Under the pieces are notes generated by a model. That model worked only from the letters and a program-made list of their open reading frames with translations, made no database searches and had not been told where the DNA came from. Source: REEB85 sp018971455 (lineage in GTDB: Bacteria > Pseudomonadota > Alphaproteobacteria > Acetobacterales > Acetobacteraceae). Taken from it: DNA of 20,548 bases. Shown one piece after another: positions 6,113-13,572 of this stretch (position 1 is its first letter; the number at the start of each line of letters is the position of its first letter). The stretch is from positions 1 through 20,548 of the forward strand of contig JAGWNT010000073.1 in the NCBI GenBank assembly GCA_028871195.1, read 5' to 3'. Made by a program: the position numbers and the translations under genes.

Positions 6113-8011
6113 TCAGGCGGCAGACACGAAGATCTGGCGCGGGCGAGCCGGCTGGGGGTTCGGTTCGGGCCGGCCGAAATGATAGCCCTGCATATCGGTG
6201 CAGCCGAGCTCGGTGAGAATCCGCGACTGATCCTCCGTCTCCACGCCTTCGGCGGTGACCGTGAGCCCCAGCGTCCGCGCGAGCCCGACGATCGCGCCGA
6301 CGATGGCCGTGCTTTCCCGCTCCTCTCCGAGGTCGCGAATGAAGGAGCGATCGATCTTGATACGGTCGAAGGGCAGCTTGCGCAGATAGCTGAGCGACGA
6401 ATAGCCGGTGCCGAAATCGTCGAGCGATATATGCACGCCAAGCTCACGCAGCGCCGCGAGCGTCAGGTGGACGGCTTCGGTGTCGGCCAGCACCATGGTC
6501 TCGGTGATTTCCAGCTCCAGGCGGTGCGGCGCGAGGCCGGTGGCGCGCAGCGCGCCGCTCACGACCTCGACGAGCTGGCCGTTGGCGACCTGCACCGCGG
6601 AGAGATTGACCGCGACCCGGATGGGAGAGGGCCAGCGCGCCGCCTCCGCGCAGGCGGCGTGCAGGATCCATTCTCCGAGCGGCACGATCACCCCGGTCGC
6701 CTCGGCCACGGGGATGAACATGTCGGGCGGGATGAGGCCGTGCTCGGGATGTTGCCAGCGCACCAGCGCCTCGAAGGTGATGACGTTGCCGGTCGCGGCG
6801 CTGACGACGGGCTGGAAGAACAGCACGAACTGCCGCGCCACCAGCGCCGTTGCGAGATCGGCCTCGATCGATCGGCGCAGATGCAGGCGCTCCTCCATGG
6901 CGGGGCAGAAGAGCTGGAACCGGCCCCGATCCTGCGTCTTGACATCGTAAAGCGCCATGCCGGCATTGCTCAGCACCTCCTCCGGCCGGGTGCCGTGCCG
7001 TGGGCAAAGGACAATGCCGATGCTGGTGCCGATCGACAGCTGCTGGCCGGCGAGGTCGAAGGGGGCGGCGATGATGTCGATGATCCGCCTGGCCAGTGCG
7101 GTGGCCTTCGCTTCGTCGTCGATGTCGGTCTGCAGGATGGCGAACTCGTCACCACCCAGCCGCGCCACCAGATCCTGCTCCCGCACCGCGGCGCGCAGCC
7201 GGTCGGCCACGGCGCGGAGCAGGGCATCGCCGACCAGATGGCCGAGTGAATCATTGACGGATTTGAAGCGATCGAGGTCGAGAATGAGCAGGGCGCTCAT
7301 CCGCCCCGCGACGGCGTTCGTCGTCACCTCGTTGAGATGCTGACGGAGCTGCGCGCCGTTGGGCAGGCCGGTTAGCATGTCGTGGCACGCGAGATGGGCG
7401 ATGCGCGCCTGCGCACGCCGCCGTTCCGTCACGTCCTCATGCGTCGAGACCCATCCGCCATCGAGGGTCGGGCGGTGGTGGATGGTGATGATGCGCCCGG
7501 CGGCGGTCGTCACCTCGGTATCGCTCGGCTGGTTGGTGAGCGACAGGCGGCGACGCCAGGCGAGATACGCGCCGGGCGCCATGCCGGGCGAGGTGCCATG
7601 CTGGTGGCGGTAGGTGATGATGGCGCCGAGAGTCGTGCCGGGCACGACGAGGTCGGCGGGCAGATCATAGATCTCGGCGTAGCGGCGGTTGGCCATCAAC
7701 AGGCGTTGCGCGCCGTCGAAGAAGCAGACGCCCTGGGTGAGATTGTCGAGCGCGGTCTCGAACCGGGTCGCCTGGTCGTGGGCCGCGGCGATGAAATGGT
7801 TCAGCGCCCGGCTCGGGACAAGGCGCAGCTCCCCCCAGATCAACAGGGCGAGGCCGAGAATGACGGCGACGAGCAGCATGCCCTCCGCCGCCGAGGTGCG
7901 GTGGCCCGCCCCGCGAACGAGCGCATACAGCTCGGGCGACGCCAGCAACGCCAATGCGATGGCGGCAAGGGTGGTGCGCGCGGCGATGGCGCTCAGCGCA
8001 GACCCGGCCAT
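6113..8011 (-). CDS. Membrane-anchored PAS-GGDEF-EAL cyclic di-GMP enzyme
   Basis: This 632-residue protein starts at ATG 8011, behind GGGAGGA. The frame stays open further upstream, but that part is Arg/Pro-rich and unlike a protein start. Two membrane segments (about 13-32 and 44-65) precede a PAS-like sensor (about 85-200, containing GVCFFDGAQRLLMANRRYAEIY). The diguanylate cyclase domain has an intact GGDEF (286-290) and an RxxD inhibitory site (277-280). The phosphodiesterase domain has EAL (414-416), LEITET, DDFGTGYSSL, IKIDRS, TAEGVET and MQGYHFGRP, all residues usually needed for activity. It could therefore both make and hydrolyse cyclic di-GMP, with the PAS domain and ligand or redox state setting the balance. 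It lies at the inner membrane with cytoplasmic catalytic domains. The next upstream gene, on the same strand, is a small unknown protein. Confidence 0.93.
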   Translation of the reverse strand: MAGSALSAIAARTTLAAIALALLASPELYALVRGAGHRTSAAEGMLLVAVILGLALLIWGELRLVPSRALNHFIAAAHDQATRFETALDNLTQGVCFFDGAQRLLMANRRYAEIYDLPADLVVPGTTLGAIITYRHQHGTSPGMAPGAYLAWRRRLSLTNQPSDTEVTTAAGRIITIHHRPTLDGGWVSTHEDVTERRRAQARIAHLACHDMLTGLPNGAQLRQHLNEVTTNAVAGRMSALLILDLDRFKSVNDSLGHLVGDALLRAVADRLRAAVREQDLVARLGGDEFAILQTDIDDEAKATALARRIIDIIAAPFDLAGQQLSIGTSIGIVLCPRHGTRPEEVLSNAGMALYDVKTQDRGRFQLFCPAMEERLHLRRSIEADLATALVARQFVLFFQPVVSAATGNVITFEALVRWQHPEHGLIPPDMFIPVAEATGVIVPLGEWILHAACAEAARWPSPIRVAVNLSAVQVANGQLVEVVSGALRATGLAPHRLELEITETMVLADTEAVHLTLAALRELGVHISLDDFGTGYSSLSYLRKLPFDRIKIDRSFIRDLGEERESTAIVGAIVGLARTLGLTVTAEGVETEDQSRILTELGCTDMQGYHFGRPEPNPQPARPRQIFVSAA

Positions 8012-8104
8012 CGGTTGCAATCCTCCCTGTTCAGGCGGCGATGTTTCACCACAGCACCACAATCCGATTAAAGCCGGGTAAACCGCGCTGCCGATTGGCA
8101 GGTG

Positions 8105-8129
8105 GGCGGCCGGGCCGATCCCGGCCGCC
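8105..8129 (-). terminator. GC-rich hairpin after the small Ser/Thr-rich gene
   Basis: A perfect 10-bp stem (8105-8114 with 8120-8129) around a 5-nt loop lies 15 nt past the stop codon. It partly overlaps an 18-bp perfect palindrome centred between 8134 and 8135, so two alternative folds compete. There is no T-run. It probably separates this gene from the GGDEF-EAL gene downstream. Confidence 0.45.
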
Positions 8130-8144
8130 GGCGGCCGCCGGCGA

Positions 8145-8609
8145 TCACCCGGCGGAGGCGGTGCTGGTTGGCTGCATCGCCTGGGCCAGCTCCCGCGCGA
8201 GCGTTGTGGCGAGGCTGCCGGTGCTCGCCTGTCCGCTCCCGGCGAGGGTCGTGTCCGCCTGCCCGGTGCCGCTGCCGCTCGCATGCGGGTGATGATGGTG
8301 CGCGTGGGGCCGGCCGATCCCGGTGGCGTTGCTGGCCGAAACGGCATTGGTGTCGGTGGTCGGTGCGCCGCTGCTCTCTCCGGCCGAGGTCGCCGATTGC
8401 AGTTGGGTGATCCAGGCTTGCAGGTCGTTCGACAGGCTCTGGAACGGGTTGCTGCTGCCGGTGGCCGCGGGCGCCTGGGTGCCGGTGGTGCCCGTGCCGG
8501 TGGGCGGGCTGAGCGGCGTCAGGTCCGGCGTCGGCGCGGTCAGGGCCGTGGTGGCCGATGACCAGATGTTCGAGGTGACGGCGTTGGAGGTGACGGCGTT
8601 GATCGACAT
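8145..8609 (-). CDS. Small Ser/Thr/Ala-rich protein of unknown function with a histidine cluster
   Basis: The 154-residue frame starts at ATG 8609 with AGGAG 8 nt upstream, which supports a real gene. I do not recognise a family. The N-terminus is MSI followed by NAVTS twice, encoded by a perfect 15-bp tandem repeat. Most of the chain is low-complexity Ser, Thr, Ala, Gly and Pro. Two parts look structured: an amphipathic segment around 55-72 (NPFQSLSNDLQAWITQLQS) and a C-terminal helix around 133-146 (LATTLARELAQAMQ). Residues 102-109 are HAHHHHPH, a possible metal site. There is no signal peptide, membrane segment or cysteine. The start codon abuts a two-stem leader hairpin. The protein is probably largely disordered; its function is unknown. 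Confidence 0.65.
   Translation of the reverse strand: MSINAVTSNAVTSNIWSSATTALTAPTPDLTPLSPPTGTGTTGTQAPAATGSSNPFQSLSNDLQAWITQLQSATSAGESSGAPTTDTNAVSASNATGIGRPHAHHHHPHASGSGTGQADTTLAGSGQASTGSLATTLARELAQAMQPTSTASAG
8572..8601. repeat. Perfect 15-bp tandem duplication
   Basis: Two adjacent identical 15-bp units (8572-8586 and 8587-8601) encode NAVTS twice at codons 4-13 of the small Ser/Thr-rich protein. Because 15 is a multiple of three, copy-number change would keep the frame. Confidence 0.85.
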
Positions 8610-8655
8610 GGCGGATGCTCCTGTGGGCGATGACAGGCCCCGCGCAGCATCCGCC
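8610..8655 (-). promoter_or_regulatory. Leader RNA hairpin abutting the start codon of the small Ser/Thr-rich gene
   Basis: On the minus strand a perfect 9-bp stem (GGCGGATGC at 8610-8618 with GCATCCGCC at 8647-8655) encloses an inner 5-bp stem (8620-8624 with 8633-8637). The outer stem ends directly at the AUG and the inner stem holds the AGG of the ribosome-binding site. When folded, the site would be largely hidden. This suggests translational control such as a thermosensor or protein-binding leader; the function is inference. Confidence 0.5.
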
Positions 8656-8702
8656 GTGCCAGATTTAATGCATTGGAGTTGTTGATGAAAAATCCGAATC
8701 CT

Positions 8703-8724
8703 CCGGGCAGGTCCTGCCGCCCGG
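8703..8724 (-). terminator. Likely terminator after the sulfhydrylase gene
   Basis: Inverted repeats CCGGGC-N10-GCCCGG and, alternatively, GGCAGG-T-CCTGCC (8706-8718) or CTGCC-GCCC-GGCAG (8714-8727) lie 18-44 nt past the stop codon. On the minus strand they are followed, after about 10 nt, by TTTTT (8692-8688). The hairpin-to-T-run distance is longer than ideal. Confidence 0.45.
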
Positions 8725-8744
8725 CAGAACCTACCCGGCGGGTT

Positions 8745-10037
8745 TCATGCCGCCGTCGCGTCGAGCGCCTGGGCGAGATCGGCCAGGATGTCCTCGATAT
8801 GCTCGATGCCGATCGACAGGCGTACATAGCCGGGCGAGACGCCGGTCGCCGCCTGCTCCTCCTGATTCAGCTGCGAGTGGGTGGTGGTGGCGGGATGGAT
8901 GGCCAGGCTGCGCGAGTCACCGATATTGGCGACGTGGTAGAACATCTTCAGCGCCTCGATGAAGGCGCGGCCGGCCTCGGCGCCGCCCTTCAGCTCCATC
9001 CCGACCAGCCCGCCCATGCCATGCGGCAGGTATTTTGCCGCCCGCGCGGCGGCCTCCCCGGTCGCCGTCGAGGGATGGATGACGCGCGCGACCTCTGGGC
9101 GTTCGGAGAGGAAGCGGGCGACGGCCAGGCCGTTCTCGCAATGCGCCCGCATGCGCAGGGCCAGCGTCTCGGCGCCCTGCAGAATGAGGAAGGCGTTGAA
9201 CGGGCTGATCGCGGCGCCAAGGTCGCGCAGCATGACGACGCGGGCACGGATGATGTAGGCGATCGGGCCGAGCGGCTTCACCGCCTCGCTCCACACCGCG
9301 CCATGATAGCTGGGATCGGGCGTGTTCAACGCCGGCTGGCGTGCCGGGTGGGCGGACCAGTCGAAATTGCCGCCATCAACGATGATACCGCCGATCGAGC
9401 TGCCATGGCCGCCGATATACTTGGTCAGGGAGTGGATGATCACCGCCGCCCCGTGGTCGAACGGGCGCACCAGCAGCGGGGCCGCGGTGTTGTCCATGAT
9501 CAGCGGAATACCCAGCGGGCGGCCGATGGCGGCTACCTCGGCGATGGGGAAGACGCGCAGCTTCGGGTTGGGCAGCGTCTCGGCGTAATAGGCGCGGGTG
9601 CGGGCGTCGGTGGCGCGGGCGAAGGCCTGCGGGTCGGCCGGATCGACGAAGCGGGTCTCGATGCCCTGGTCCTTCAGCGTGTTGGCGAAGAGGTTCCAGG
9701 TGCCGCCGTAGAGATCGGTCGAGGCGACGATGTTGTCACCGACGCGCGCGAGATTCTGCACCGCCATTGCCGAGGCCGCCTGGCCGGAGGCGACGGCCAG
9801 CGCGGCGACCCCGCCCTCCAGCGCCGCGACGCGCTTTTCCAGAGCATCGGCGGTGGGGTTCATGATGCGCGTGTAGATGTTCCCGAATTCCTTGAGCGCG
9901 AACAGGTTGGCCGCGTGCGCGGTGCTGTCGAACTGGTAGGACGTGGTCTGGTAGATCGGCACGGCGACGGCATTGGTCGCCTCGTCGCGCCGCCAGCCGG
10001 CATGCAGCGCGAGGGTTTCGGGATGGGTGCTGTCCAT
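8745..10037 (-). CDS. metY: O-acetylhomoserine sulfhydrylase (aminocarboxypropyltransferase)
   Basis: The 430-residue enzyme starts at ATG 10037 behind AAGGAG; the open frame beyond is not conserved-looking. HPETLALHAGW at the N-terminus, PIYQTTSYQFD, NIYTRIMNPT, SGQAASAMA, ETLPNPKLRV, the PLP lysine in HSLTKYIGGHG (Lys206), and SRSLAIHPATTTHSQLN at the C-terminus are the full set expected for MetY. The long insertion after the lysine (FDWSAHPARQPALNTPDPSYHG) distinguishes MetY from the shorter cystathionine enzymes such as the one at 3493-4647. It replaces the acetyl group of O-acetylhomoserine with sulfide or a thiol, giving homocysteine or methionine directly. Cytoplasmic. It is divergent from a dehydrogenase gene and has a reasonable promoter at 10076-10103. 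Confidence 0.93.
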   Translation of the reverse strand: MDSTHPETLALHAGWRRDEATNAVAVPIYQTTSYQFDSTAHAANLFALKEFGNIYTRIMNPTADALEKRVAALEGGVAALAVASGQAASAMAVQNLARVGDNIVASTDLYGGTWNLFANTLKDQGIETRFVDPADPQAFARATDARTRAYYAETLPNPKLRVFPIAEVAAIGRPLGIPLIMDNTAAPLLVRPFDHGAAVIIHSLTKYIGGHGSSIGGIIVDGGNFDWSAHPARQPALNTPDPSYHGAVWSEAVKPLGPIAYIIRARVVMLRDLGAAISPFNAFLILQGAETLALRMRAHCENGLAVARFLSERPEVARVIHPSTATGEAAARAAKYLPHGMGGLVGMELKGGAEAGRAFIEALKMFYHVANIGDSRSLAIHPATTTHSQLNQEEQAATGVSPGYVRLSIGIEHIEDILADLAQALDATAA

Positions 10038-10075
10038 GGTCGTCTCCTTGCGGGATGCGTCGGTTCCGGGCCGGC

Positions 10076-10103
10076 GTTCTAGGCGGATTTCACAAAGTTT
10101 CAA
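10076..10103 (-). promoter_or_regulatory. Candidate sulfhydrylase promoter
   Basis: On the minus strand TTGAAA (10103-10098) and TAGAAC (10081-10076) are separated by 16 bp, giving a leader of about 30 nt. The first hexamer matches the sigma70 consensus at five of six positions, the second at four. Confidence 0.45.
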
Positions 10104-10114
10104 GGAATTATTTG

Positions 10115-10133
10115 AATTACACTATTTGTAATT
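10115..10133. promoter_or_regulatory. LysR-type-like dyad between the sulfhydrylase and dehydrogenase genes
   Basis: AATTAC-N7-GTAATT is a perfect 6-bp dyad containing a T-N11-A core, the usual shape of a LysR-type binding site. It sits in the most AT-rich stretch of the window, about 45-65 bp upstream of the predicted sulfhydrylase start site, where an activator would bind. No LysR gene is in the window. Confidence 0.4.
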
Positions 10134-10203
10134 GTTATTTGGACCGCCTTGCCGCCACGGCCGGCCTCGCCCACCCTAGCCCGGGAAAAGACGGGAGAAA
10201 ACA

Positions 10204-11253
10204 ATGCGACTCGTGGTGCTGGCCGGGGATGGCATCGGCCCGGAGATCACGGCGGCCACCTGCGAGGTTCTGCACGCCGCCTCCGAACGTTTTCAGCTCG
10301 GGGTCACGACGATCGAGGATGTCGTCGGCCATGACAGCATCGCCCGCCATGGCAGCGCGGTGCGCCCGGCATTGCTCGACATCGTGCGCGCCGCCGACGG
10401 GCTGCTGCTCGGGCCGAGTTCGACGTTCGATTATCCCGCCGAGGTCGGGCCCTCGCGCTTCTTTCGCAAGGGGCTCGACCTGTTCGCCAACATCCGGCCC
10501 GCGCGCACCTATCCCGGCCTGCCCGGGCGGTGCGGCGAGATGGACCTGGTGGTGGTGCGCGAGAACACCGAGGGCTTCTATGCCGACCGCAACATGGAAG
10601 CCGGCAGCGGCGAAATCCTGGTGACGCCGGACGTCTCCATCGCCATCCGCCGGATCACCCGCGCCTGCTGTGCCCGCATCGCCCGCGCCGCCTTCGAGCT
10701 GGCCATGCGCCGGCGGCGGCATGTGACCGTGGTGCACAAGGCCAATGTGCTGACCGTGACCGACGGCATGTTCCTCGAGGAATGCCGCAAGGTGGCCGCG
10801 GAGTTTGCCGAAGTGACGACGGATGAGAAGATCGTCGATGCCATGATGGCCCATGTGGTGCGCGAGCCGGGACGCTTCGATGTCATCGTCGCCACCAACA
10901 TGTTCGGCGACATCCTCTCCGATCTCACCGCCGAGCTGTCGGGCAGTCTGGGCATGGGCGGATCGATCAATGCCGGCACCACGCATGCGATGGCGCAGGC
11001 GGCGCACGGCAGCGCCCCCGATATCGCCGGGCGCGACATCGCCAATCCGTTCAGCCTGGTGCTGTCGGCGGCGCTGCTGCTGGAATGGCACGGGCGGCGC
11101 ACCGGCACGCCGCATTTCGGCGAGGCGGCCGCGGCCATCGAGCGCGGCGTGGCCGCGGCCGTGGCCGCCGGGGAGACCACCGCCGATATCGGCGGCCTTC
11201 TCGGCACCCGGGCGGCGGGCGCAGCATTGGCGACGCGGCTGCGAAACCTCTGA
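10204..11253 (+). CDS. Isocitrate/isopropylmalate dehydrogenase-family beta-decarboxylating dehydrogenase
   Basis: The 349-residue enzyme starts at ATG 10204 with GGGAG 6 nt upstream. It has the full family pattern: LAGDGIGPEIT at the N-terminus, VVRENTEGFYADRN (117-130), the catalytic lysine in HKANVL (Lys179), metal-binding aspartates at about 212, 236 and 240 (TNMFGDILSDLTAELSGSLG), and the NAD-binding loop AHGSAPDIAG (267-276). Family members oxidise a 2-hydroxy acid and decarboxylate it using NAD(P) and Mg or Mn. RENTEG, instead of the RELTGG of isopropylmalate dehydrogenases, argues against LeuB; isocitrate, homoisocitrate, tartrate or a related acid are possible. No leuCD or aconitase-like partner is adjacent. 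It is divergent from the sulfhydrylase and may share its control region. Confidence 0.88.
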   Translation: MRLVVLAGDGIGPEITAATCEVLHAASERFQLGVTTIEDVVGHDSIARHGSAVRPALLDIVRAADGLLLGPSSTFDYPAEVGPSRFFRKGLDLFANIRPARTYPGLPGRCGEMDLVVVRENTEGFYADRNMEAGSGEILVTPDVSIAIRRITRACCARIARAAFELAMRRRRHVTVVHKANVLTVTDGMFLEECRKVAAEFAEVTTDEKIVDAMMAHVVREPGRFDVIVATNMFGDILSDLTAELSGSLGMGGSINAGTTHAMAQAAHGSAPDIAGRDIANPFSLVLSAALLLEWHGRRTGTPHFGEAAAAIERGVAAAVAAGETTADIGGLLGTRAAGAALATRLRNL

Positions 11254-11287
11254 CCGGCGCGGGCGGTATTGCGGGAGGCGGGCGGGC

Positions 11288-11305
11288 TTGCCAGACTTGC
11301 CGGAC
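11288..11305 (+). repeat. Tandem 9-bp direct repeat before the large hydrolase
   Basis: TTGCCAGAC (11288-11296) is followed directly by TTGCCGGAC (11297-11305), one mismatch apart, immediately upstream of the ribosome-binding site. It may be a regulator site or chance; the whole gap is 67 bp. Confidence 0.3.
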
Positions 11306-11320
11306 TAGGGAGCGAACACC

Positions 11321-13555
11321 ATGAAAGAGCGTTTTTGCGGCGTAGTGGCCGTCGGCATCCTTCTCGCAGGGGCGGGGTGGGTCGCCAGCGCCGCACCGGC
11401 CCCGAAGGCGGCCGGCATCATCCGCGATTTCGAAATCACTGCCACCGCACCTGCCTATGGCGGCGCCACGCCGCCGGGTGCCGCCGGTCCGTACGAGGTC
11501 ATCACCGGCATCGCGCATGGCGCCCTGGACCCGGCGAACCCGCTCAATGCCGGGGTCGTCGATCTGAAGAACGCGCCGGTCGGGCGCGACGGTCTGGTGG
11601 ATTACAGCACCGATGTGGTGATCCTGCGGCCGGTGCATCCCGCCGATGCGAAGCGCGTGCTTTTCTATGACGTGGTCAATCGCGGCAACAAGCTCGCCAT
11701 CCCGTTCTTCATCGGCGGTGGCGCGCTCAACGCGGCCAAGCCGCCGCCGGCGAATTTTCCCTCCCTGCTGCGGGAGGGCGTGACCATCGTCTGGAGCGGC
11801 TGGCAGGGCGATGTGGCGCAGACTGGAAATCCCAGCACAGCGGCAACCGGCGCCGTGGGCACCAGCTTTCCGGTTGCCCGGCAGAAGAATGGCAAGCCCA
11901 TCACCGGGTTTTCGCGCGAGGAATACATCCCTGATTATGCCGGCGGCGCGGCCAACACCATCGTTCTGTCCTACCCTCCGGCCGCGCCGGGCGATCGCGC
12001 CTCCGTCACCTTCACCGCGCGGCAATCCTGGCTGACCGGGTATGGAACGGCAAAGCCCGGCGCCGAGAGCTATGCAGCACCCTCTTCGCCGGTCCCCCAA
12101 TGGCACTATGCGCAGGCCGCCGACGGCGCCACCACCGTCGTCTTCACCCCGCCGGCCAGCGTGCCCGGGCCCGACGGCAAGCCGGTGCCGCCGGATGCAG
12201 GTACCATCTACAGCTTCGTCTATCGCGCCAAGGACCCGCGGGTGAACGGCATCGGCTTCGCCGCGGTCCGCGATCTCGTGACGTTCCTGCGCCATGATGC
12301 CGCCGACGCGCAGGGGCACGCGAACCCGTTGAACGATCTCAAGCAGGCCCATTGCGTTCTGGCATCGTGCCCGGCCAAGCCCGGCACGAATTTCGATCTC
12401 GCCATCGGTGAGGGGATCTCGCAGTCCGGCCGCTTCATCAAGGATTTCCTCTATCGGGGCTTCAACGTCGACGGCCAGGGCCGCGCGGTGTTCGAGGGCA
12501 TGATGCCGATCATCTCCGGTGCGCGCCGGACCTGGACCGACGCCCGATTCTCCCAGCCCGGCCGCTGGTCCAAGGAGCATGAGGATCATTGGCAGCGCGG
12601 CGACCAGTTCCCCTTTGCCTACAACACCATCAAGGATCCGGTCAGCGGACGCACGGACGGGCTGCTGGTGCGCTGCGCCGCCACCCATACCTGCCCGCGC
12701 ATCATGCAGCTCGACGGCTCTTTCGAATGGTGGGGCGCGCGGGCCTCGCTGGTGGTCACCAACGGCCGCGGCAAGGACCTCAAGCTGCCGGCGAATGTGC
12801 GCTACTACCTCGTGCCCGGCACGCAGCATGGCGGCGGGGCGGGCGTCACCACCGGGCTGCTCACGATCCCGGGGCCCGGCAGCCTGTGCCAGCTTCCGGC
12901 AACGCCGGTTGCCGAGAAGCCCGTCGAGCGGGCCCTGATCCCGGAGTTGATCGCATGGGTGGGGAAAGATACGCCCCCGCCGCCCTCGCAGTATCCCACC
13001 GTGGCCTCCGGCACCCTGGTGGCGCCGACCCAGGCCGCCACCGGCTTTCCCGATCTGCGTGATGTGATGGTGCCGAGTGCCGGCAAGCCGACGGCGCTGC
13101 ACCTCACCTTCACGGGGCAATACAACCAGCTCCTCGTCACCGATTATCGCGGCGCCGTGCCGGTGGTGCAGTCCGGCAAGGCCTATACGGTGCTGGTGCC
13201 AAAGGTGGACGCCAATGGCAACGCCACCACCGGCGTGCTGGTGCCCGACGTGAAAGTGCCGCTGGCCACCTATACCGGATGGAATTTCCGCGGCGCCGGC
13301 CATGCCACGGGCGAGGGCTGCACCTCCAACGGCGCGGCCATCCCGTTTGCCGTCGATGCCGCCGCGAAGGCCGGGGGGCATGACAGCCGCGCGACGCTGG
13401 CCGATCTCTACACCGGGCGGGCCGACTACCAGCACAAGGTCGCGGCGGCCGCCGACGCGCTGGTGCATGATGGATATCTTCTCCAGGACGATGCCGACCA
13501 CCTGTTCGTGGCCCAGGCGAAGGCCATCTCGCCCAGCCTCATTCCCAACCCCTGA
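11321..13555 (+). CDS. Large exported alpha/beta-hydrolase-domain protein
   Basis: The 744-residue protein starts at ATG 11321 with AGGGAG 8 nt upstream. Residues 1-24 form a signal peptide ending ASA/AP, so it is exported. The rest matches the long alpha/beta-hydrolase-domain family of about 700 residues: DVVILRPVHPADAKRVLFYDVVNRGNK, LLREGVTIVWSGWQGDV, then the nucleophile region GEGISQSGRFIKDFLYRGFN (serines 367 and 369), FEWWGARASLVVT, and a histidine in VPGTQHGGG as a candidate catalytic residue. The GxSxSGR arrangement departs from the simple GxSxG elbow but is usual for this family as I know it. Substrates are poorly defined; an ester or amide is likely. The following gene, 17 bp downstream, also encodes an exported protein, so the two probably form an operon. 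Confidence 0.85.
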   Translation: MKERFCGVVAVGILLAGAGWVASAAPAPKAAGIIRDFEITATAPAYGGATPPGAAGPYEVITGIAHGALDPANPLNAGVVDLKNAPVGRDGLVDYSTDVVILRPVHPADAKRVLFYDVVNRGNKLAIPFFIGGGALNAAKPPPANFPSLLREGVTIVWSGWQGDVAQTGNPSTAATGAVGTSFPVARQKNGKPITGFSREEYIPDYAGGAANTIVLSYPPAAPGDRASVTFTARQSWLTGYGTAKPGAESYAAPSSPVPQWHYAQAADGATTVVFTPPASVPGPDGKPVPPDAGTIYSFVYRAKDPRVNGIGFAAVRDLVTFLRHDAADAQGHANPLNDLKQAHCVLASCPAKPGTNFDLAIGEGISQSGRFIKDFLYRGFNVDGQGRAVFEGMMPIISGARRTWTDARFSQPGRWSKEHEDHWQRGDQFPFAYNTIKDPVSGRTDGLLVRCAATHTCPRIMQLDGSFEWWGARASLVVTNGRGKDLKLPANVRYYLVPGTQHGGGAGVTTGLLTIPGPGSLCQLPATPVAEKPVERALIPELIAWVGKDTPPPPSQYPTVASGTLVAPTQAATGFPDLRDVMVPSAGKPTALHLTFTGQYNQLLVTDYRGAVPVVQSGKAYTVLVPKVDANGNATTGVLVPDVKVPLATYTGWNFRGAGHATGEGCTSNGAAIPFAVDAAAKAGGHDSRATLADLYTGRADYQHKVAAAADALVHDGYLLQDDADHLFVAQAKAISPSLIPNP

Positions 13556-13572
13556 GGCCCGGGCTGCGGCCG

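Noticed and set aside
8012..8347. Upstream extension of the GGDEF-EAL protein by 112 codons
   Set aside because: The extension is Arg/Pro-rich, overlaps the small Ser/Thr-rich gene, and the ATG at 8011 has a good ribosome-binding site followed directly by a membrane segment.
8673..10082. 469-codon plus-strand frame opposite the sulfhydrylase gene
   Set aside because: A shadow frame; the sulfhydrylase on the other strand is complete and conserved throughout.
10038..10203. SAM-type riboswitch in the sulfhydrylase leader
   Set aside because: The predicted leader is only about 30 nt, and I could not match the stems or conserved loops of SAM-I, SAM-II or SAH elements. The 6-bp AGGCGG/CCGCCT pairing alone is not enough.
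11051..13501. 816-codon minus-strand frame opposite the dehydrogenase and large hydrolase genes
   Set aside because: It has no recognisable domain, shows biased composition, and is antisense to two conserved proteins.
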